Shown in pieces: positions 1-14,678 of a DNA stretch of 64,000 nt. Below the pieces are notes generated by a model, which was not told the origin of the DNA, did no database searches, and worked only from the letters and a program-made list of their open reading frames with translations. Origin of the DNA: Nemertoderma westbladi. Lineage: Eukaryota > Xenacoelomorpha > Nemertodermatida > Nemertodermatidae. Position 1 is the first letter of the stretch, and every line of letters starts with the position of its first letter. Made by a program: the position numbers and the translations under genes. The DNA lies in assembly GCA_032718475.1 (NCBI GenBank), contig JAUCBJ010006895.1, forward strand, positions 91,790 through 155,789. Reading direction: 5' to 3'.

Positions 1-767
1 TTTAAGAGAAAATATATTTGAATTATTGTTTTTTTAAGAAGATAGTATATAATGTAGTTGTATATACTTTAAACTATTATTTTTAAATTCCATCACCTAA
101 CATTCAAAAAGAAAGTAGATAGTCCTAGTATCAATTTGAGTATCAAGTTGAAGTATCAATATTTAGTTGCGAAGGTCTTCATCACAGCAAGTTGCGCTAC
201 AAGAAGTGTCTTGGGGTACATTAAAGGCGCTTATTGCTGCTGCACAAATGTAGGTCTCTATTGTGTCGCATTCAGTGTCAGATAGGTAATCTTCTCAGTC
301 TTTAGGTAAACACATCGGCATTATGGTTGGAGGGATTCCGCCATGGTGGTCTATGGTCGGTCATAGTCTAAAATAATAACATTGCAATAAACCAACAGAG
401 GAATACATTTCAAACACAAGAAATAAAATAAAAATAAACTAGAAAGCCATCAAGATGGCTTTAAAAGAAACTGCCTTTTGGGACTCAGAATAAGCGCTAA
501 CTTTACCGAGTGCCAAACTCTTATAATAAAAGATACGCATCCACTCGATCCGTGCAGTCGAGGGACCATGTTTATCTTTAAGTGAAACCAATTTTTGTGA
601 CAATTCTGGTGATAATTAATTGTCATTTATAATGGTTGCGAGATAAAAACATTCTAACAAGAACTAAAATATTAAAACGTTGTTCCTTTTTGTTGTTTCA
701 GTTTGTTTTTATCGGAAGTTTATTGATTATAAAACAATATTATTAATTAATCTATATCTTTCAAATT
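1..767. other. Intergenic or intronic AT-rich DNA, no gene seen
   Basis: No exon, RNA gene or recognisable repeat is visible. The long leucine- and serine-rich frames around 680-936 are produced by the trinucleotide tail of the adjoining retrotransposon and are not genes. Confidence 0.6.
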
Positions 768-810
<43 letters not shown>

Positions 811-1114
811 GGGATCGGCATGCTGCAATGCAGCTGCATTTTTAAGAATGATGTGCCGGCTTGTCGACAAAATTGCGCCGCCACAACTCCCTATCACCCA
901 TGACATTTGATCGATCATCCGCATCTTCAAGGCCAATTTCCTTTAAGATGCGTCTCAAGAAAGTCATGAGCTGTCCACCATGCTTATTCACTCCATGAGG
1001 CTGCCAAAGTACAAAATGTAATGCACTGGCTGGTCCTCACGGCGAAAGCAATGTCCTGCAAAGCGGAGGCGATATTGTTCTAGTGTCAAGCTTGGGGGAA
1101 CCAATGAGACACCT
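768..1114 (-). mobile_element. RTE-like non-LTR retrotransposon, 5'-truncated 3' end with (TAG)n tail
   Basis: Read on the minus strand this is the last ~300 bp of an element also seen at 58175-59083 (minus) and 60014-61420 (plus). It encodes the C-terminal end of the reverse transcriptase polyprotein, then a ~40-bp 3' UTR, then a pure trinucleotide tail (plus-strand 768-810, ACT repeats). A very short 3' UTR ending in a short tandem repeat is characteristic of the RTE clade. The element is cut off at 1114, where its relatives continue. I could not find a target-site duplication for this copy. Confidence 0.8.
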
Positions 1115-1367
1115 ATGTTATTGGATAAATAATGTATATTTATTAAGACAACAACAAAGTACAGGTCAGCCTATAGAAAAAATTTATATGATCTTTTCTT
1201 CTAGTAAAATAAAGTTTTTGTATACATAAGGTTCACATTACGTACGCTAAATAAGAAAATAAATATTATTTTAAACACCATAAAAGCCCCACAATGGAAG
1301 AAAAAATTGGATTCTGATTATTAAATCTTGCAACGTAACAGTAACGAGAAACAATTCAAATAAATAT
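1115..1367. other. AT-rich spacer between retrotransposon tail and satellite
   Basis: Nothing recognisable. It ends at the first partial satellite unit, which begins inside an A/T-rich run near 1368. Confidence 0.5.
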
Positions 1368-4300
1368 AAATACTGCTGTATGTATAGAATACCAAGTTAT
1401 TGATACACATTAATAATAATTACTGCTGTACGTATAGAATACCAAGTTATTGATACACATTAATAATAATTACTGCTGTTTGTATAGAATACCGAGTTAT
1501 TGATACACATTAATAATTACATTAATAATAATTACTGCTGTATGTATAGAATACCAAGTTATTGATACACATTAATAATAATTACTGCTGTATGTATAGA
1601 ATACCAAGTTATTGATACACATTAATAATAATTACTGCTGTATGTATAGAATACCAAGTTATTGATACACATTAATAATAATTACTGCTGTATGTATTGA
1701 ATACCAAGTTATTGATACACATTAATAATAATTACTGCTGTAAGTATAGAATACCAAGTTATTGATACACATTAATAATTACATTAATAATAATTACTGC
1801 TGTATGTATAGAATACCAAGTTATTGATACACATTAATAATAATTACTGCTGTATGTATAGAATACCAAGTTATTGATACACATTAATAATTACATTAAT
1901 AATAATTACTGCTGTATGTATAGAATACCAAGTTATTGATACACATTAATAATAATTACTGCTGTATGTATAGAATACCAAGTTATTGATACACATTAAT
2001 AATTACATTAATAATAATTACTGCTGTATGTATAGAATACCAAGTTATTGATACACATTAATAATTACATTAATAATAATTACTGCTGTATGTATAGAAT
2101 ACCAAGTTATTGATACACATTAATAATAATTACTGCTGTATGTATAGAATACCAAGTTATTGATACACATTAATAATAATTACTGCTGTATGTATAGAAT
2201 ACCAAGTTATTGATACACATTAATAATTACATTAATAATAATTACTGCTTTATGTATAGAATACCAATTTATTGATACACATTAATAATAATTACTGCTG
2301 TATGTATAGAATACCAAGTTATTGATACACATTAATAATTACATTAATAATAATTACTGCTGTATGTATAGAATACCAAGTTATTGATACACATTAATAA
2401 TAATTACTGCTGTATGTATAGAATACCAAGTTATTGATACACATTAATAATTATATTAATAATAATTACTGCTGTATGTATAGAATACCAAGTTATTGAT
2501 ACACATTAATAATAATTACTGCTGTATGTATAGAATACCAAGTTATTGATACACATTAATAATAATTACTGCTGTATGTAAAGAATACCAAGTTATTGAT
2601 ACACATTAATAATAATTACTGCTGTATGTATAGAATACCAAGTTATTGATACACATTAATAATTACATTAATAATAATTACTGCTGTATGTATAGAATAC
2701 CAAGTTATTGATACACATTAATAATTACATTAATAATAATTACTGCTGTATGTATAGAATACCAAGTTATTGATACACATTAATAATTACATTAATAATA
2801 ATTACTGCTGTATGTATAGAATACCAAGTTATTGATACACATTAATAATAATTACTGCTGTATGTATAGAATACCAAGTTATTGATACACATTAATAATT
2901 ACATTAATAATAATTACTGCTGTATGTATAGAATACCAAGTTATTGATACACATTAATAATAATTACTGCTGTATGTATAGAATACCAAGTTATTGATAC
3001 ACATTAATAATTACATTAATAATAATTACTGCTGTATGTATAGAATACCAAGTTATTGATACACATTAATAATTATATTAATAATAATTACTGCTGTATG
3101 TATAGAATACCAAGTTATTGATACACATTAATAATTACATTAATAATAATTACTGCTGTATGTATAGAATACCAAGTTATTGATACACATTAATAATTAC
3201 ATTAATAATAATTACTGCTGTATGTATAGAATACCAAGTTATTGATACACATTAATAATTATATTAATAATAATTACTGCTGTATGTATAGAATACCAAG
3301 TTATTGATACACATTAATAATTACATTAATAATAATTACTGCTGTATGTATAGAATACCAAGTTATTGATACACATTAATAATTACATTAATAATAATTA
3401 CTGCTGTATGTATAGAATACCAAGTTATTGATACACATTAATAATTACATTAATAATAATTACTGCTGTATGTATAGAATACCAAGTTATTGATACACAT
3501 TAATAATTATATTAATAATAATTACTGCTGTATGTATAGAATACCAAGTTATTGATACACATTAATAATTACATTAATAATAATTACTGCTGTATGTATA
3601 GAATACCAAGTTATTGATACACATTAATAATTACATTAATAATAATTACTGCTGTATGTATAGAATACCAAGTTATTGATACACATTAATAATTATATTA
3701 ATAATAATTACTGCTGTATGTATAGAATACCAAGTTATTGATACACATTAATAATTACATTAATAATAATTACTGCTGTATGTATAGAATACCAAGTTAT
3801 TGATACACATTAATAATTACATTAATAATAATTACTGCTGTATGTATAGAATACCAAGTTATTGATACACATTAATAATTACATTAATAATAATTACTGC
3901 TGTATGTATAGAATACCAAGTTATTGATACACATTAATAATAATTACTGCTGTATGTATAGAATACCAAGTTATTGATACACATTAATAATTACATTAAT
4001 AATAATTACTGCTGTATGTATAGAATACCAAGTTATTGATACACATTAATAATTATATTAATAATAATTACTGCTGTATGTATAGAATACCAAGTTATTG
4101 ATACACATTAATAATTACATTAATAATAATTACTGCTGTATGTATAGAATACCAAGTTATTGATACACATTAATAATTACATTAATAATAATTACTGCTG
4201 TATGTATAGAATACCAAGTTATTGATACACATTAATAATTATATTAATAATAATTACTGCTGTATGTATAGAATTCCAAGTTATTGATACACATTAATAA

Positions 4301-7300
4301 TAATTACTGCTGTATGTATAGAATACCAAGTTATTGATACACATTAATAATAATTACTGCTGTATGTATAGAATACCAAGTTATTGATACACATTAATAA
4401 TAATTACTGCTGTATGTATAGAATACCAAGTTATTGATACACATTATTAATTACATTAATAATAATTACTGCTGTATGTATAGAATACCAAGTTATTGAT
4501 ACACATTAATAATAATTACTGCTGTATGTATAGAATACCAAGTTATTGATACACATTAATAATTACATTAATAATAATTACTGCTGTATGTATAGAATAC
4601 CAAGTTATTGATACACATTAATAATAATTACTGCTGTATGTATAGAATACCAAGTTATTGATACACATTAATAATAATTACTGCTGTATGTATAGAATTC
4701 CAAGTTATTGATACACATTAATAATAATTACTGCTGTATGTATAGAATACCAAGTTATTGATACACATTAATAATAATTACTGCTGTATGTATAGAATAC
4801 CAAGTTATTGATACACATTAATAATAATTACTGCTGTATGTATAGAATACCAAGTTATTGATACACATTAATAATTACATTAATAATAATTACTGCTGTA
4901 TGTATAGAATACCAAGTTATTGATACACATTAATAATAATTACTGCTGTATGTATAGAATACCAAGTTATTGATACACATTAATAATAATTACTGCTGTA
5001 TGTATAGAATACCAAGTTATTGATACACATTAATAATAATTACTGCTGTATGTATAGAATACCAAGTTATTGATACACATTAATAATTACATTAATAATA
5101 ATTACTGCTGTATGTATAGAATACCAAGTTATTGATACACATTAATAATAATTACTGCTGTATGTATAGAATACCAAGTTATTGATACACATTAATAATT
5201 ACATTAATAATAATTACTGCTGTATGTATAGAATACCAAGTTATTGATACACATTAATAATAATTACTGCTGTATGTATAGAATACCAAGTTATTGATAC
5301 ACATTAATAATAATTACTGCTGTATGTATAGAATACCAAGTTATTGATACACATTATTAATTACATTAATAATAATTACTGCTGTATGTATAGAATACCA
5401 AGTTATTGATACACATTAATAATAATTACTGCTGTATGTATAGAATACCAAGTTATTGATACACATTAATAATTACATTAATAATAATTACTGCTGTATG
5501 TATAGAATACCAAGTTATTGATACACATTAATAATAATTACTGCTGTATGTATAGAATACCAAGTTATTGATACACATTAATAATAATTACTGCTGTATG
5601 TATAGAATTCCAAGTTATTGATACACATTAATAATAATTACTGCTGTATGTATAGAATACCAAGTTATTGATACACATTAATAATAATTACTGCTGTATG
5701 TATAGAATACCAAGTTATTGATACACATTAATAATAATTACTGCTGTATGTATAGAATACCAAGTTATTGATACACATTAATAATTACATTAATAATAAT
5801 TACTGCTGTATGTATAGAATACCAAGTTATTGATACACATTAATAATAATTACTGCTGTATGTATAGAATACCAAGTTATTGATACACATTAATAATAAT
5901 TACTGCTGTATGTATAGAATACCAAGTTATTGATACACATTAATAATAATTACTGCTGTATGTATAGAATACCAAGTTATTGATACACATTAATAATTAC
6001 ATTAATAATAATTACTGCTGTATGTATAGAATACCAAGTTATTGATACACATTAATAATAATTACTGCTGTATGTATAGAATACCAAGTTATTGATACAC
6101 ATTAATAATTACATTAATAATAATTACTGCTGTATGTATAGAATACCAAGTTATTGATACACATTAATAATAATTACTGCTGTATGTATAGAATACCAAG
6201 TTATTGATACACATTAATAATTACATTAATAATAATTACTGCTGTATGTATAGAATACCAAGTTATTGATACACATTAATAATTACATTAATAATAATTA
6301 CTGCTGTATGTATAGAATACCAAGTTATTGATACACATTAATAATAATTACTGCTGTATGTATAGAATACCAAGTCATTGATACACATTAATAATTACAT
6401 TAATAATAATTACTGCTGTATGTATAGAATACTAAGTTATTGATACACATTAATAATAATTACTGCTGTATGTATAGAATACCAAGTTATTGATACACAT
6501 TAATAATAATTACTGCTGTATGTATAGAATACCAAGTTATTGATACACATTAATAATTATATTAATAATAATTACTGCTGTATGTATAGAATACCAAGTT
6601 ATTGATACACATTAATAATAATTACTGCTGTATGTATAGAATACCAAGTTATTGATACACATTAATAATAATTACTGCTGTATGTATAGAATACCAAGTT
6701 ATTGATACACATTAATAATAATTACTGCTGTATGTATAGAATACCAAGTTATTGATACACATTAATAATTATATTAATAATAATTACTGCTGTATGTATA
6801 GAATACCAAGTTATTGATACACATTAATAATTACATTAATAATAATTACTGCTGTATGTATAGAATACCAAGTTATTGATACACATTAATAATAATTACT
6901 GCTGTATGTATAGAATACCAAGTTATTGATACACATTAATAATAATTACTGCTGTATGTATAGAATACCAAGTTATTGATACACATTAATAATTACATTA
7001 ATAATAATTACTGCTGTATGTATAGAATACCAAGTTATTGATACACATTAATAATAATTACTGTTGTATGTATAGAATACCAAGTTATTGATACACATTA
7101 ATAATTACATTAATAATAATTACTGCTGTATGTATAGAATACCAAGTTATTGATACACATTAATAATTACATTAATAATAATTACTGCTGTATGTATAGA
7201 ATACCAAGTTATTGATACACATTAATAATAATTACTGCTGTATGTATAGAATACCAAGTTATTGATACACATTAATAATTACATTAATAATAATTACTGC

Positions 7301-9748
7301 TGTATGTATAGAATACCAAGTTATTGATACACATTAATAATTACATTAATAATAATTACTGCTGTATGTATAGAATACCAAGTTATTGATACACATTAAT
7401 AATTACATTAATAATAATTACTGCTGTATGTATAGAATACCAAGTTATTGATACACATTAATAATTATATTAATAATAATTACTGCTGTATGTATAGAAT
7501 ACCAAGTTATTGATACACATTAATAATTACATTAATAATAATTACTGCTGTATGTATAGAATACCAAGTTATTGATACACATTAATAATAATTACTGCTG
7601 TATGTATAGAATACCAAGTTATTGATACACATTAATAATTATATTAATAATAATTACTGCTGTATGTATAGAATACCAAGTTATTGATACACATTAATAA
7701 TTACATTAATAATAATTACTGCTGTATGTATAGAATACCAAGTTATTGATACACATTAATAATTACATTAATAATAATTACTGCTGTATGTATAGAATAC
7801 CAAGTTATTGATACACATTAATAATAATTACTGCTGTATGTATAGAATACCAAGTTATTGATACACATTAATAATTATATTAATAATAATTACTGCTGTA
7901 TGTATAGAATACCAAGTTATTGATACACTTTAATAATTACATTAATAATAATTACTGCTGTATGTATAGAATACCAAGTTATTGATACACATTAATAATT
8001 ACATTAATAATAATTACTGCTGTATGTATAGAATACCAAGTTATTGATACACATTAATAATAATTACTGCTGTATGTATAGAATACCAAGTTATTGATAC
8101 ACATTAATAATAATTACTGCTGTATGTATAGAATACCAAGTTATTGATACACATTAATAATAATTACTGCTGTATGTATAGAATACCAAGTTATTGATAC
8201 ACATTAATAATTACATTAATAATAATTACTGCTGTATGTATAGAATACCAAGTTATTGATACACATTAATAATTACATTAATAATAATTACTGCTGTATG
8301 TATAGAATACCAAGTTATTGATACACATTAATAATTACATTAATAATAATTACTGCTGTATGTATAGAATACCAAGTTATTGATACACATTAATAATTAC
8401 ATTAATAATAATTACTGCTGTATGTATAGAATACCAAGTTATTGATACACATTAATAATAATTACTGCTGTTTGTATAGAATACCAAGTTATTGATACAC
8501 ATTAATAATTACATTAATAATAATTACTGCTGTATGTATAGAATACCAAGTTATTGATACACATTAATAATAATTACTGCTGTATGTATAGAATACCAAG
8601 TTATTGATACACATTAATAATAATTACTGCTGTATGTATAGAATACCAAGTTATTGATACACATTAATAATAATTACTGCTGTATGTATAGAATACCAAG
8701 TTATTGATACACATTAATAATTACATTAATAATAATTACTGCTGTATGTATAGAATACCAAGTTATTGATACACATTAATAATTACATTAATAATAATTA
8801 CTGCTGTATGTATAGAATACCAAGTTATTGATACACATTAATAATAATTACTGCTGTATGTATAGAATACCAAGTTATTGATACACATTAATAATTACAT
8901 TAATAATAATTACTGCTGTATGTATAGAATACCAAGTTATTGATACACATTAATAATTACATTAATAATAATTACTGCTGTATGTATAGAATACCAAGTT
9001 ATTGATACACATTAATAATTACATTAATAATAATTACTGCTGTATGTATAGAATACCAAGTTATTGATACACATTAATAATAATTACTGCTGTTTGTATA
9101 GAATACCAAGTTATTGATACACATTAATAATAATTACTGCTGTATGTATAGAATACCAAGTTATTGATATACATTAATAATTACATTAATAATAATTACT
9201 GCTGTATGTATAGAATACCAAGTTATTGATACACATTAATAATAATTACTGCTGTATGTATAGAATACCAAGTTATTGATACACATTAATAATAATTACT
9301 GCTGTATGTATAGAATACCAAGTTATTGATACACATTAATAATTACTGCTGTTTGTATAGAATACCAAGTTATTGATACACATTAATAATTACATTAATA
9401 ATAATTACTGCTGTACGTATAGAATACCAAGTTATTGATACACATTAATAATTATATTAATAATAATTACTGCTGTATGTATAGAATACCAAGTTATTGA
9501 TACACATTAATAATAATTACTGCTGTATGTATAGAATACCAAGTTATTGATACACATTAATAATAATTACTACTGTATGTATAGAATACCAAGTTATTGA
9601 TACACATTAATAATTACATTAATAATAATTACTGCTGTATGTATAGAATACCAAGTTATTGATACACATTAATAATAATTACTACTGTATGTATAGAATA
9701 CCAAGTTATTGATACACATTAATAATTATATTAATAATAATAACTGCC
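1368..9748. repeat. Satellite array of interleaved 50-bp and 62-bp units
   Basis: About 150 tandem units in roughly 8.4 kb. All share a 40-bp core that begins ATTACTGCTGTATGTATAG and ends in TTATTGATACAC. The short unit closes with ATTAATAATA (50 bp). The long unit carries an extra 12 bp made of a repeated ATTAATAAT motif (62 bp) and comes in two subtypes that differ by one C or T inside the insert. Long units dominate about 3000-4260 and short units dominate about 4260-5060. Most units are identical, with isolated variants such as GAATTCC instead of GAATACC. The edges are slightly more diverged (first units near 1430-1500, last units near 9340-9700). Such uniformity implies active homogenisation. 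The array is not coding and not CRISPR, since it has no unique spacers. Confidence 0.97.
4291..6220. repeat. 910-bp higher-order tandem duplication inside the satellite
   Basis: The block starting near 4291 recurs shifted by exactly 910 bp. Rare unit variants move together: an ACATTATTAA variant at 4441 recurs at 5351, and a TAGAATTCC variant at 4691 recurs at 5601. The unit order matches across the offset until it diverges near 6220. A length of 910 fits twelve 50-bp plus five 62-bp units, and five long units are seen in the block. Confidence 0.85.
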
Positions 9749-10844
9749 AACTACCAAATTAATTAAAACTGAAATTAAAACATTACAGAGAAGGAGTCAA
9801 TCAACAAATCTCATTAATTTATCTTTTGAACGGTGTATCACAATTTTTACATTTTATAAATCACGAGATATTCAAAATTAAAATGAGTGGAAATGAAATT
9901 TAAGGCCATTAATCATAATCAGTTGAGATACTCGTTCGTGGGGCCTTCGCGCAGCATGAGAGCTTATATTAGAAAGTACATTATACTAATCTCTATCATA
10001 TATACGAAAAAAATATGAGCAAAGGCGAAGCCTCAGTTTGTGACAAACTAGTTGTAAAAAGAGAGATCCATTTCAGTTTGCCCTTATAAACTTTAACTGT
10101 CATTTGTAAACCTTCTAACTAGGGCTATTTAAGTTAAGTATGACATTTTTAGTTTTACAATACTCTTCTCCTTCATTAGCCTTGTTGCGCTCGTCCTGTT
10201 TTGTCTTAAAATAATTTTTATAACTATTTAACTTTAACTATAAAAACCTTTCTAACTCGAAACTGTGAGAGTGATTTATGATTTATGCTGATTTATGGCA
10301 GATGGACACTCATATCCACTGTAAACTCGTTGTATTCGTTCGTTTTTGACCAAACTTCAGATTCTTACTAAGCTTTTGACGGACTACATACATACCAAGT
10401 TTCGTTTAATTTCATCAAGGAATAACCGAGTTATTAGCGATCAAAAATTTACGACGTCGACGACGACGACGACGACGACAACTCGTTAATGGGACCCATA
10501 TGCTAAGGATTCGATCACTTCGTGGCTCGCCCCACACTCAGTTATCTAATAAATATTTACATTGGATTTCGACAGAGGCGATAACAGCTGGCTACAGTAA
10601 TTTCTATTACAAACACACAGATAGTGAGAGAGTAATACTGTAACTAATACTGATCTATGAATATTGCCATCCTAAAGCCAACAGCAGTGCACTTTATAAC
10701 ATAATGCCAAACAAACAGCTAGTACCTGGCTTGTGTTTTTATCATTTCGAAGAGATGTGTTCGACCTTAGAGTTCAAGCAGCAGTGACCATCTATAGCTG
10801 TCTTTACAGTAATAAATTAATTAATGGGCCTACTTGCGGGAGGT
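9749..10844. other. Non-coding AT-rich DNA with a (GAC)n microsatellite
   Basis: No gene seen. A GAC trinucleotide run lies at about 10453-10481. It directly follows a stretch (about 10385-10450) whose wording resembles the conserved 3' portions of short dispersed repeats in other invertebrates, so it may be the tail of a small retroposon. That identification is tentative. Confidence 0.45.
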
Positions 10845-12354
10845 ATAAGGGGTAACGAGGTGCCCTGAATCGAGTGGCGGGGTGTGTTTTTAATAAAATC
10901 ACGAGGAAACGTTCGAAATGGTTGGTTTGAGTAAGCGCGGGAAGTCAAAATGATTTTGAAATCGGCTGTGATTAGCTTCTACATATTTGACGTCACTACA
11001 CAGTGCTCAGACAATTTCTTATATTGTTTTCTAAGGAGGGTAATTTTGGATCCATTCAAAGTTACATTTAATCTTAATCATTTCATCACATGTGAAAACA
11101 GAGTGTCTTGCGCGTATTTTAGCAATAGAATTCATTAAATTCATGATGATGAAAATATTATTGATAAAATGAATCAATTCACAATTATAAACTCGCAGTT
11201 TGCCTGAACGGTATGCAAATAGTATTGAACCACTCAGCCCTATAAACCTATTGCATTGCAGTATCGGAGTATTGCTGTATTGCAGCTTTAAGTTCATTAA
11301 GTTTAAATGTGTACTGGTCACCGGTAGCATAAGAGTTGTACAGCGGTAGATTTACTCAACGTAATGAACTTAAGCAACAATAAAGCAATAGGCCTACTCC
11401 GATACTGCAATGCAATAGGTGGCTAGGGCTGAGTTGATTAGTTCTTGCATACGGGGTCAGGCAATCTACCAAGTGTGCAAAATTGCAAACAGTATTATTG
11501 ATAAGTGTTTGTAGTGTTAAAAGACGCGCTTGACTCTCCGATTTCAATTGATATAAGCCAGGTGAGAAATGATTGTAGAGCGAACCATATCAAATTATTG
11601 ATGAACTTGTAGTGACCTAACAACACGAATTATTGGGTCAACATGAGAGCGGGATATTCAAACAGGGATATATAGGACTACTACCTAGGCCTACTCTACT
11701 GCTGTACGATATACAGCTTACTGCGCTGTCAGATCAGTTATCATATCTGCATATGCAATTATATCTGTTATCAATGCTATAACTAATTATTAATGAACGA
11801 TCATTAAAAACTCATTAATTGACAATCATTAAACTCTAAACTTTAAACTTTAAACATTAAATATTGTTGAATGACCTTTAGTCAGTCAGCCTTATTTGCT
11901 TAACCTTTTGTGGTGACTGGTATATATATTAAAGTTACATAGATATAACTTATGCAATCAATTTTGTAATATTAATTATACAATTTGTAAATTAAACATT
12001 TGTCTAAAGGTAAAATTATATTTCGAATTTATTTCACATTGTTCATATTGTTTTCTTAATTAATCTTAATCAATTGACTTTATTGTGCACGAAAATTATT
12101 GAACCTTACAATTATGTAGATTAAATGTGTATTTAAATCGATCGAAAATCAAACCATAGAAAACAATATAAGAAATTATCTGAGTACTGCTAAGTGACGT
12201 CATGTCAAATATGTAACAGCCAATCACAGCCGATTTTCAAAATTGGCTTCCCAGGCTTACTTATACTTAAACCCGCCATTTCGACCGATTCTTCATGTTT
12301 TTACAAAAATCACACACGCCGCCACTCGATTCAGGGAACCTTGTCACCCCTTAT
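10845..12354. mobile_element. 1.5-kb imperfect palindrome, foldback-type element
   Basis: The left half (10845-11300) is the diverged reverse complement of the right half (11361-12354) around a ~60-bp loop. The outer arms are about 10845-11036 against 12155-12354; both carry a CCTGAATCGAGTGGCGG-like word or its complement. The inner arms are about 11085-11300 against 11361-11580. The right half holds about 550 bp (11590-12150) with no partner, so it either gained an insertion or the left half lost one. Similarity is roughly 75-85% by eye. No transposase frame is present. It could be a non-autonomous foldback transposon or two old copies of one repeat in opposite orientation. Confidence 0.75.
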
Positions 12355-12360
12355 TCGATT

Positions 12361-13453
12361 GTTTCTAGCCCAACAATTTTTTCGCGCACCAACCCTATTG
12401 ATTCCCTAGATCATCCGGGCGTGACCGGACAATTGCCGATTTTATTAGTTGTAGTTAGTGGATCGGCCCATATTAAACCTAATCCATCATGTCTGTCCCC
12501 TTCCATACTACTACACTTGTACCGAAAGTCTAACATTTATTGCTGAAGAATTACAACACATCGTACGCATTCATCTGTCCATATTTCCATATTTCCATCT
12601 GAATCAGAACTGTGGCAACTCAAACCATAACCAACTGCCACAAGTGATGTAAGAATCAATAAAGTGTTTCATAATTATTGAAAGGAATTTATACTAAAGT
12701 GATTGTAATTGTATAATATAATATATTAACAAAATAAATATTATTATTTCAAATATTGATTAAGATAATCTGAAGGCAATACAATAATTAAATTTAGTAA
12801 TCAATCAAAAGTAAACACAAATGCCAAAGATGTGATGTTTGGGTAACTGCTCAAGGTCTAGAAATCATACAGTAATGCATTGGATGTTGCATATTTTTCC
12901 TTGAGATGGGGTGCGGGTTTTAGGTGAGGGCTGGCTGGTGATGTCGATGTGTCTAAAGTTCACCAGTGGTTGTGAGGACGTGATTAAAACGTGATAGTTG
13001 TCTAGGTAGAACGTGTGAATCCCAGGTGATGGGGATCAAGCACTTAACCTCGTCATTGTGTGACTGTCGCTGTGTTACTATATGTAATACATCAAACAGG
13101 CCAGGAAGTCATGTTCCGCTTCATTAGTTCCTGCTGATGCAAATGAATCATTACTTTCTTCAAACTTCAAAGGTGCAAAGCTCCAGTCTTTAGTTCCCGC
13201 ATCTCGTTATTTAACATTTTCATTTCAATTTGGAACTTTTATGATGAAAAAATTTATTAAACTCAGCTGGACATGGTAGCATTTATATTATTTGGTTTTG
13301 CGGTAAAGTCTTCAAGTAATAAGGATTAAGGAACGGCGTTTGATTATTTATAAATTACCTACTTTTGATTGAGTATACTTAATTTGTTTAACTTTACTGG
13401 AGACAGTGTGTAATAAAATTAAAACAAGATGCAGTATGGTATAATCGTCATAG
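12361..13453. other. Non-coding flank; possible non-LTR 5' remnant
   Basis: Several short frames overlap at 12194-12652. One (around 12420-12490) contains a leucine/valine-rich stretch followed by a KPNPS-like motif. This recalls the leader found before the endonuclease in some CR1/L2-type ORF2 proteins, but it is short and unsupported downstream. The remainder is AT-rich with nothing recognisable. BEL-1 begins at 13459. Confidence 0.35.
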
Positions 13454-13458
13454 GACGC

Positions 13459-14662
13459 CGTAAAAGCTTTTGCGTAATTAGCCGGTTATTTTCCCTTAAA
13501 GTACTCTGTAGTTGGTTTGCCAGGCATAAAGAGGCCGTGTCCTTGCTGTACTGGTGTTTTAGAGGACATAAAAGTCATTTCTTATGTATTTGTACTGTAT
13601 TTGTACTTTAGAGGACATAATCCACAATCTCGTGACGCAATAGCTGGATACTTTTGAAAACAGTGTCGCTACCATGACGACGGCTAGCAGCTGATATTGC
13701 CACGTCGACGTTTCTTTGTTTCTTTGTTCTCTCGTTGTTCAGGTTGACCAATCAGAGCGTTTGTTGTCTCTGTGTTGGAGGTGTATACAGAAACTCAGTA
13801 GTTCAGTGTTATGTTTTTGCCCAGAGCCTAAGAACCGGCTTTTGGCACCTCCGTGTTTTCAGTTTTTAGTCTTACACTAGTAGGCTTAATTATAAGGACA
13901 TATATCCTTTAACTGCAATTTCGTAATCACTGCTGACACACGGCTTTTAATAACTGCTGAAACTGCTAAAATTTACCTGCTCAATCGATACTGTATACTG
14001 CTATTTGTTGTCGGTTATTCATTATATTTGTTGATGAATTATTATATTGGAATAACGAGAAATAACCCCGAAAACCCAATATTCTTGATATACCGAAGGT
14101 AAGAGAGAAAGGTTACCAATAACTATTGTGACTTATGTTAAAGTGGTTTGAAGTGAATCTAATGTTATTTGATAGACCCTACATGAGTCAGTCTGTGTTC
14201 CTTTTATATGTGACTAAAATCAGTGAAGATTGGCAGATTAGTGTGCAGTATTGTGCAGCATTGTGTATGAGTGAGTCTGTTAAAGAAGCAATTCCTAAAG
14301 AATGCGCCATATATGTGAATTATAATTGAGCCATATCGTTGTGAGTAGTTTAAGTCATAACTCTGTTTATATAGATAAAGCGCCACGTCCTAAAGGAACT
14401 GTTAATATTCCCGAAGGTGAATAATATTGTCAGAGATTATATAATACTGTCAGTCGAATAATACATTAGGCTTACATAGCAATAAAAATTAAGCCGTCGA
14501 ACCCAATCTCCTGGGAATATCCAGCGGGTGAATGATCGCGCACAGATTGGTTTCGACTAGTGTAGTGAATCAAATACTTGTCATAGGCTAAAAAGCGATT
14601 TATTATCTAGAAGACATCTTAATTTGGCGGGTTAAACTGCCAAAGGTCTGAAAGCGCGAACA
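13459..14662 (+). repeat. 5' LTR of BEL-1
   Basis: 1,204 bp, the same length as the 3' LTR. It ends in GCGCGAACA. Its first base is C instead of T, so the canonical TG end is CG here. I saw only about three differences from the 3' LTR: the first base, one near 13482, and one in the TCTCCTGGG/TCTCCCGGG stretch. The insertion is therefore recent. Small frames inside (for example 14135-14329) recur in both LTRs and look non-coding. Confidence 0.95.
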
Positions 14663-14678
14663 TTAAAGGATATAGCTT

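Noticed and set aside
680-936. Poly-Leu and poly-Ser frames
   Set aside because: Produced by the (TAC)n tail of the RTE-like copy on both strands.
1368-9748. CRISPR-like regular array
   Set aside because: There are no unique spacers; the variation is only between two unit lengths, and the context is eukaryotic.
14135-14329. 64-codon frame repeated exactly at 27918-28112
   Set aside because: Identical because it lies in both LTRs; short, with no recognisable product and no counterpart in the BEL-2 LTR.
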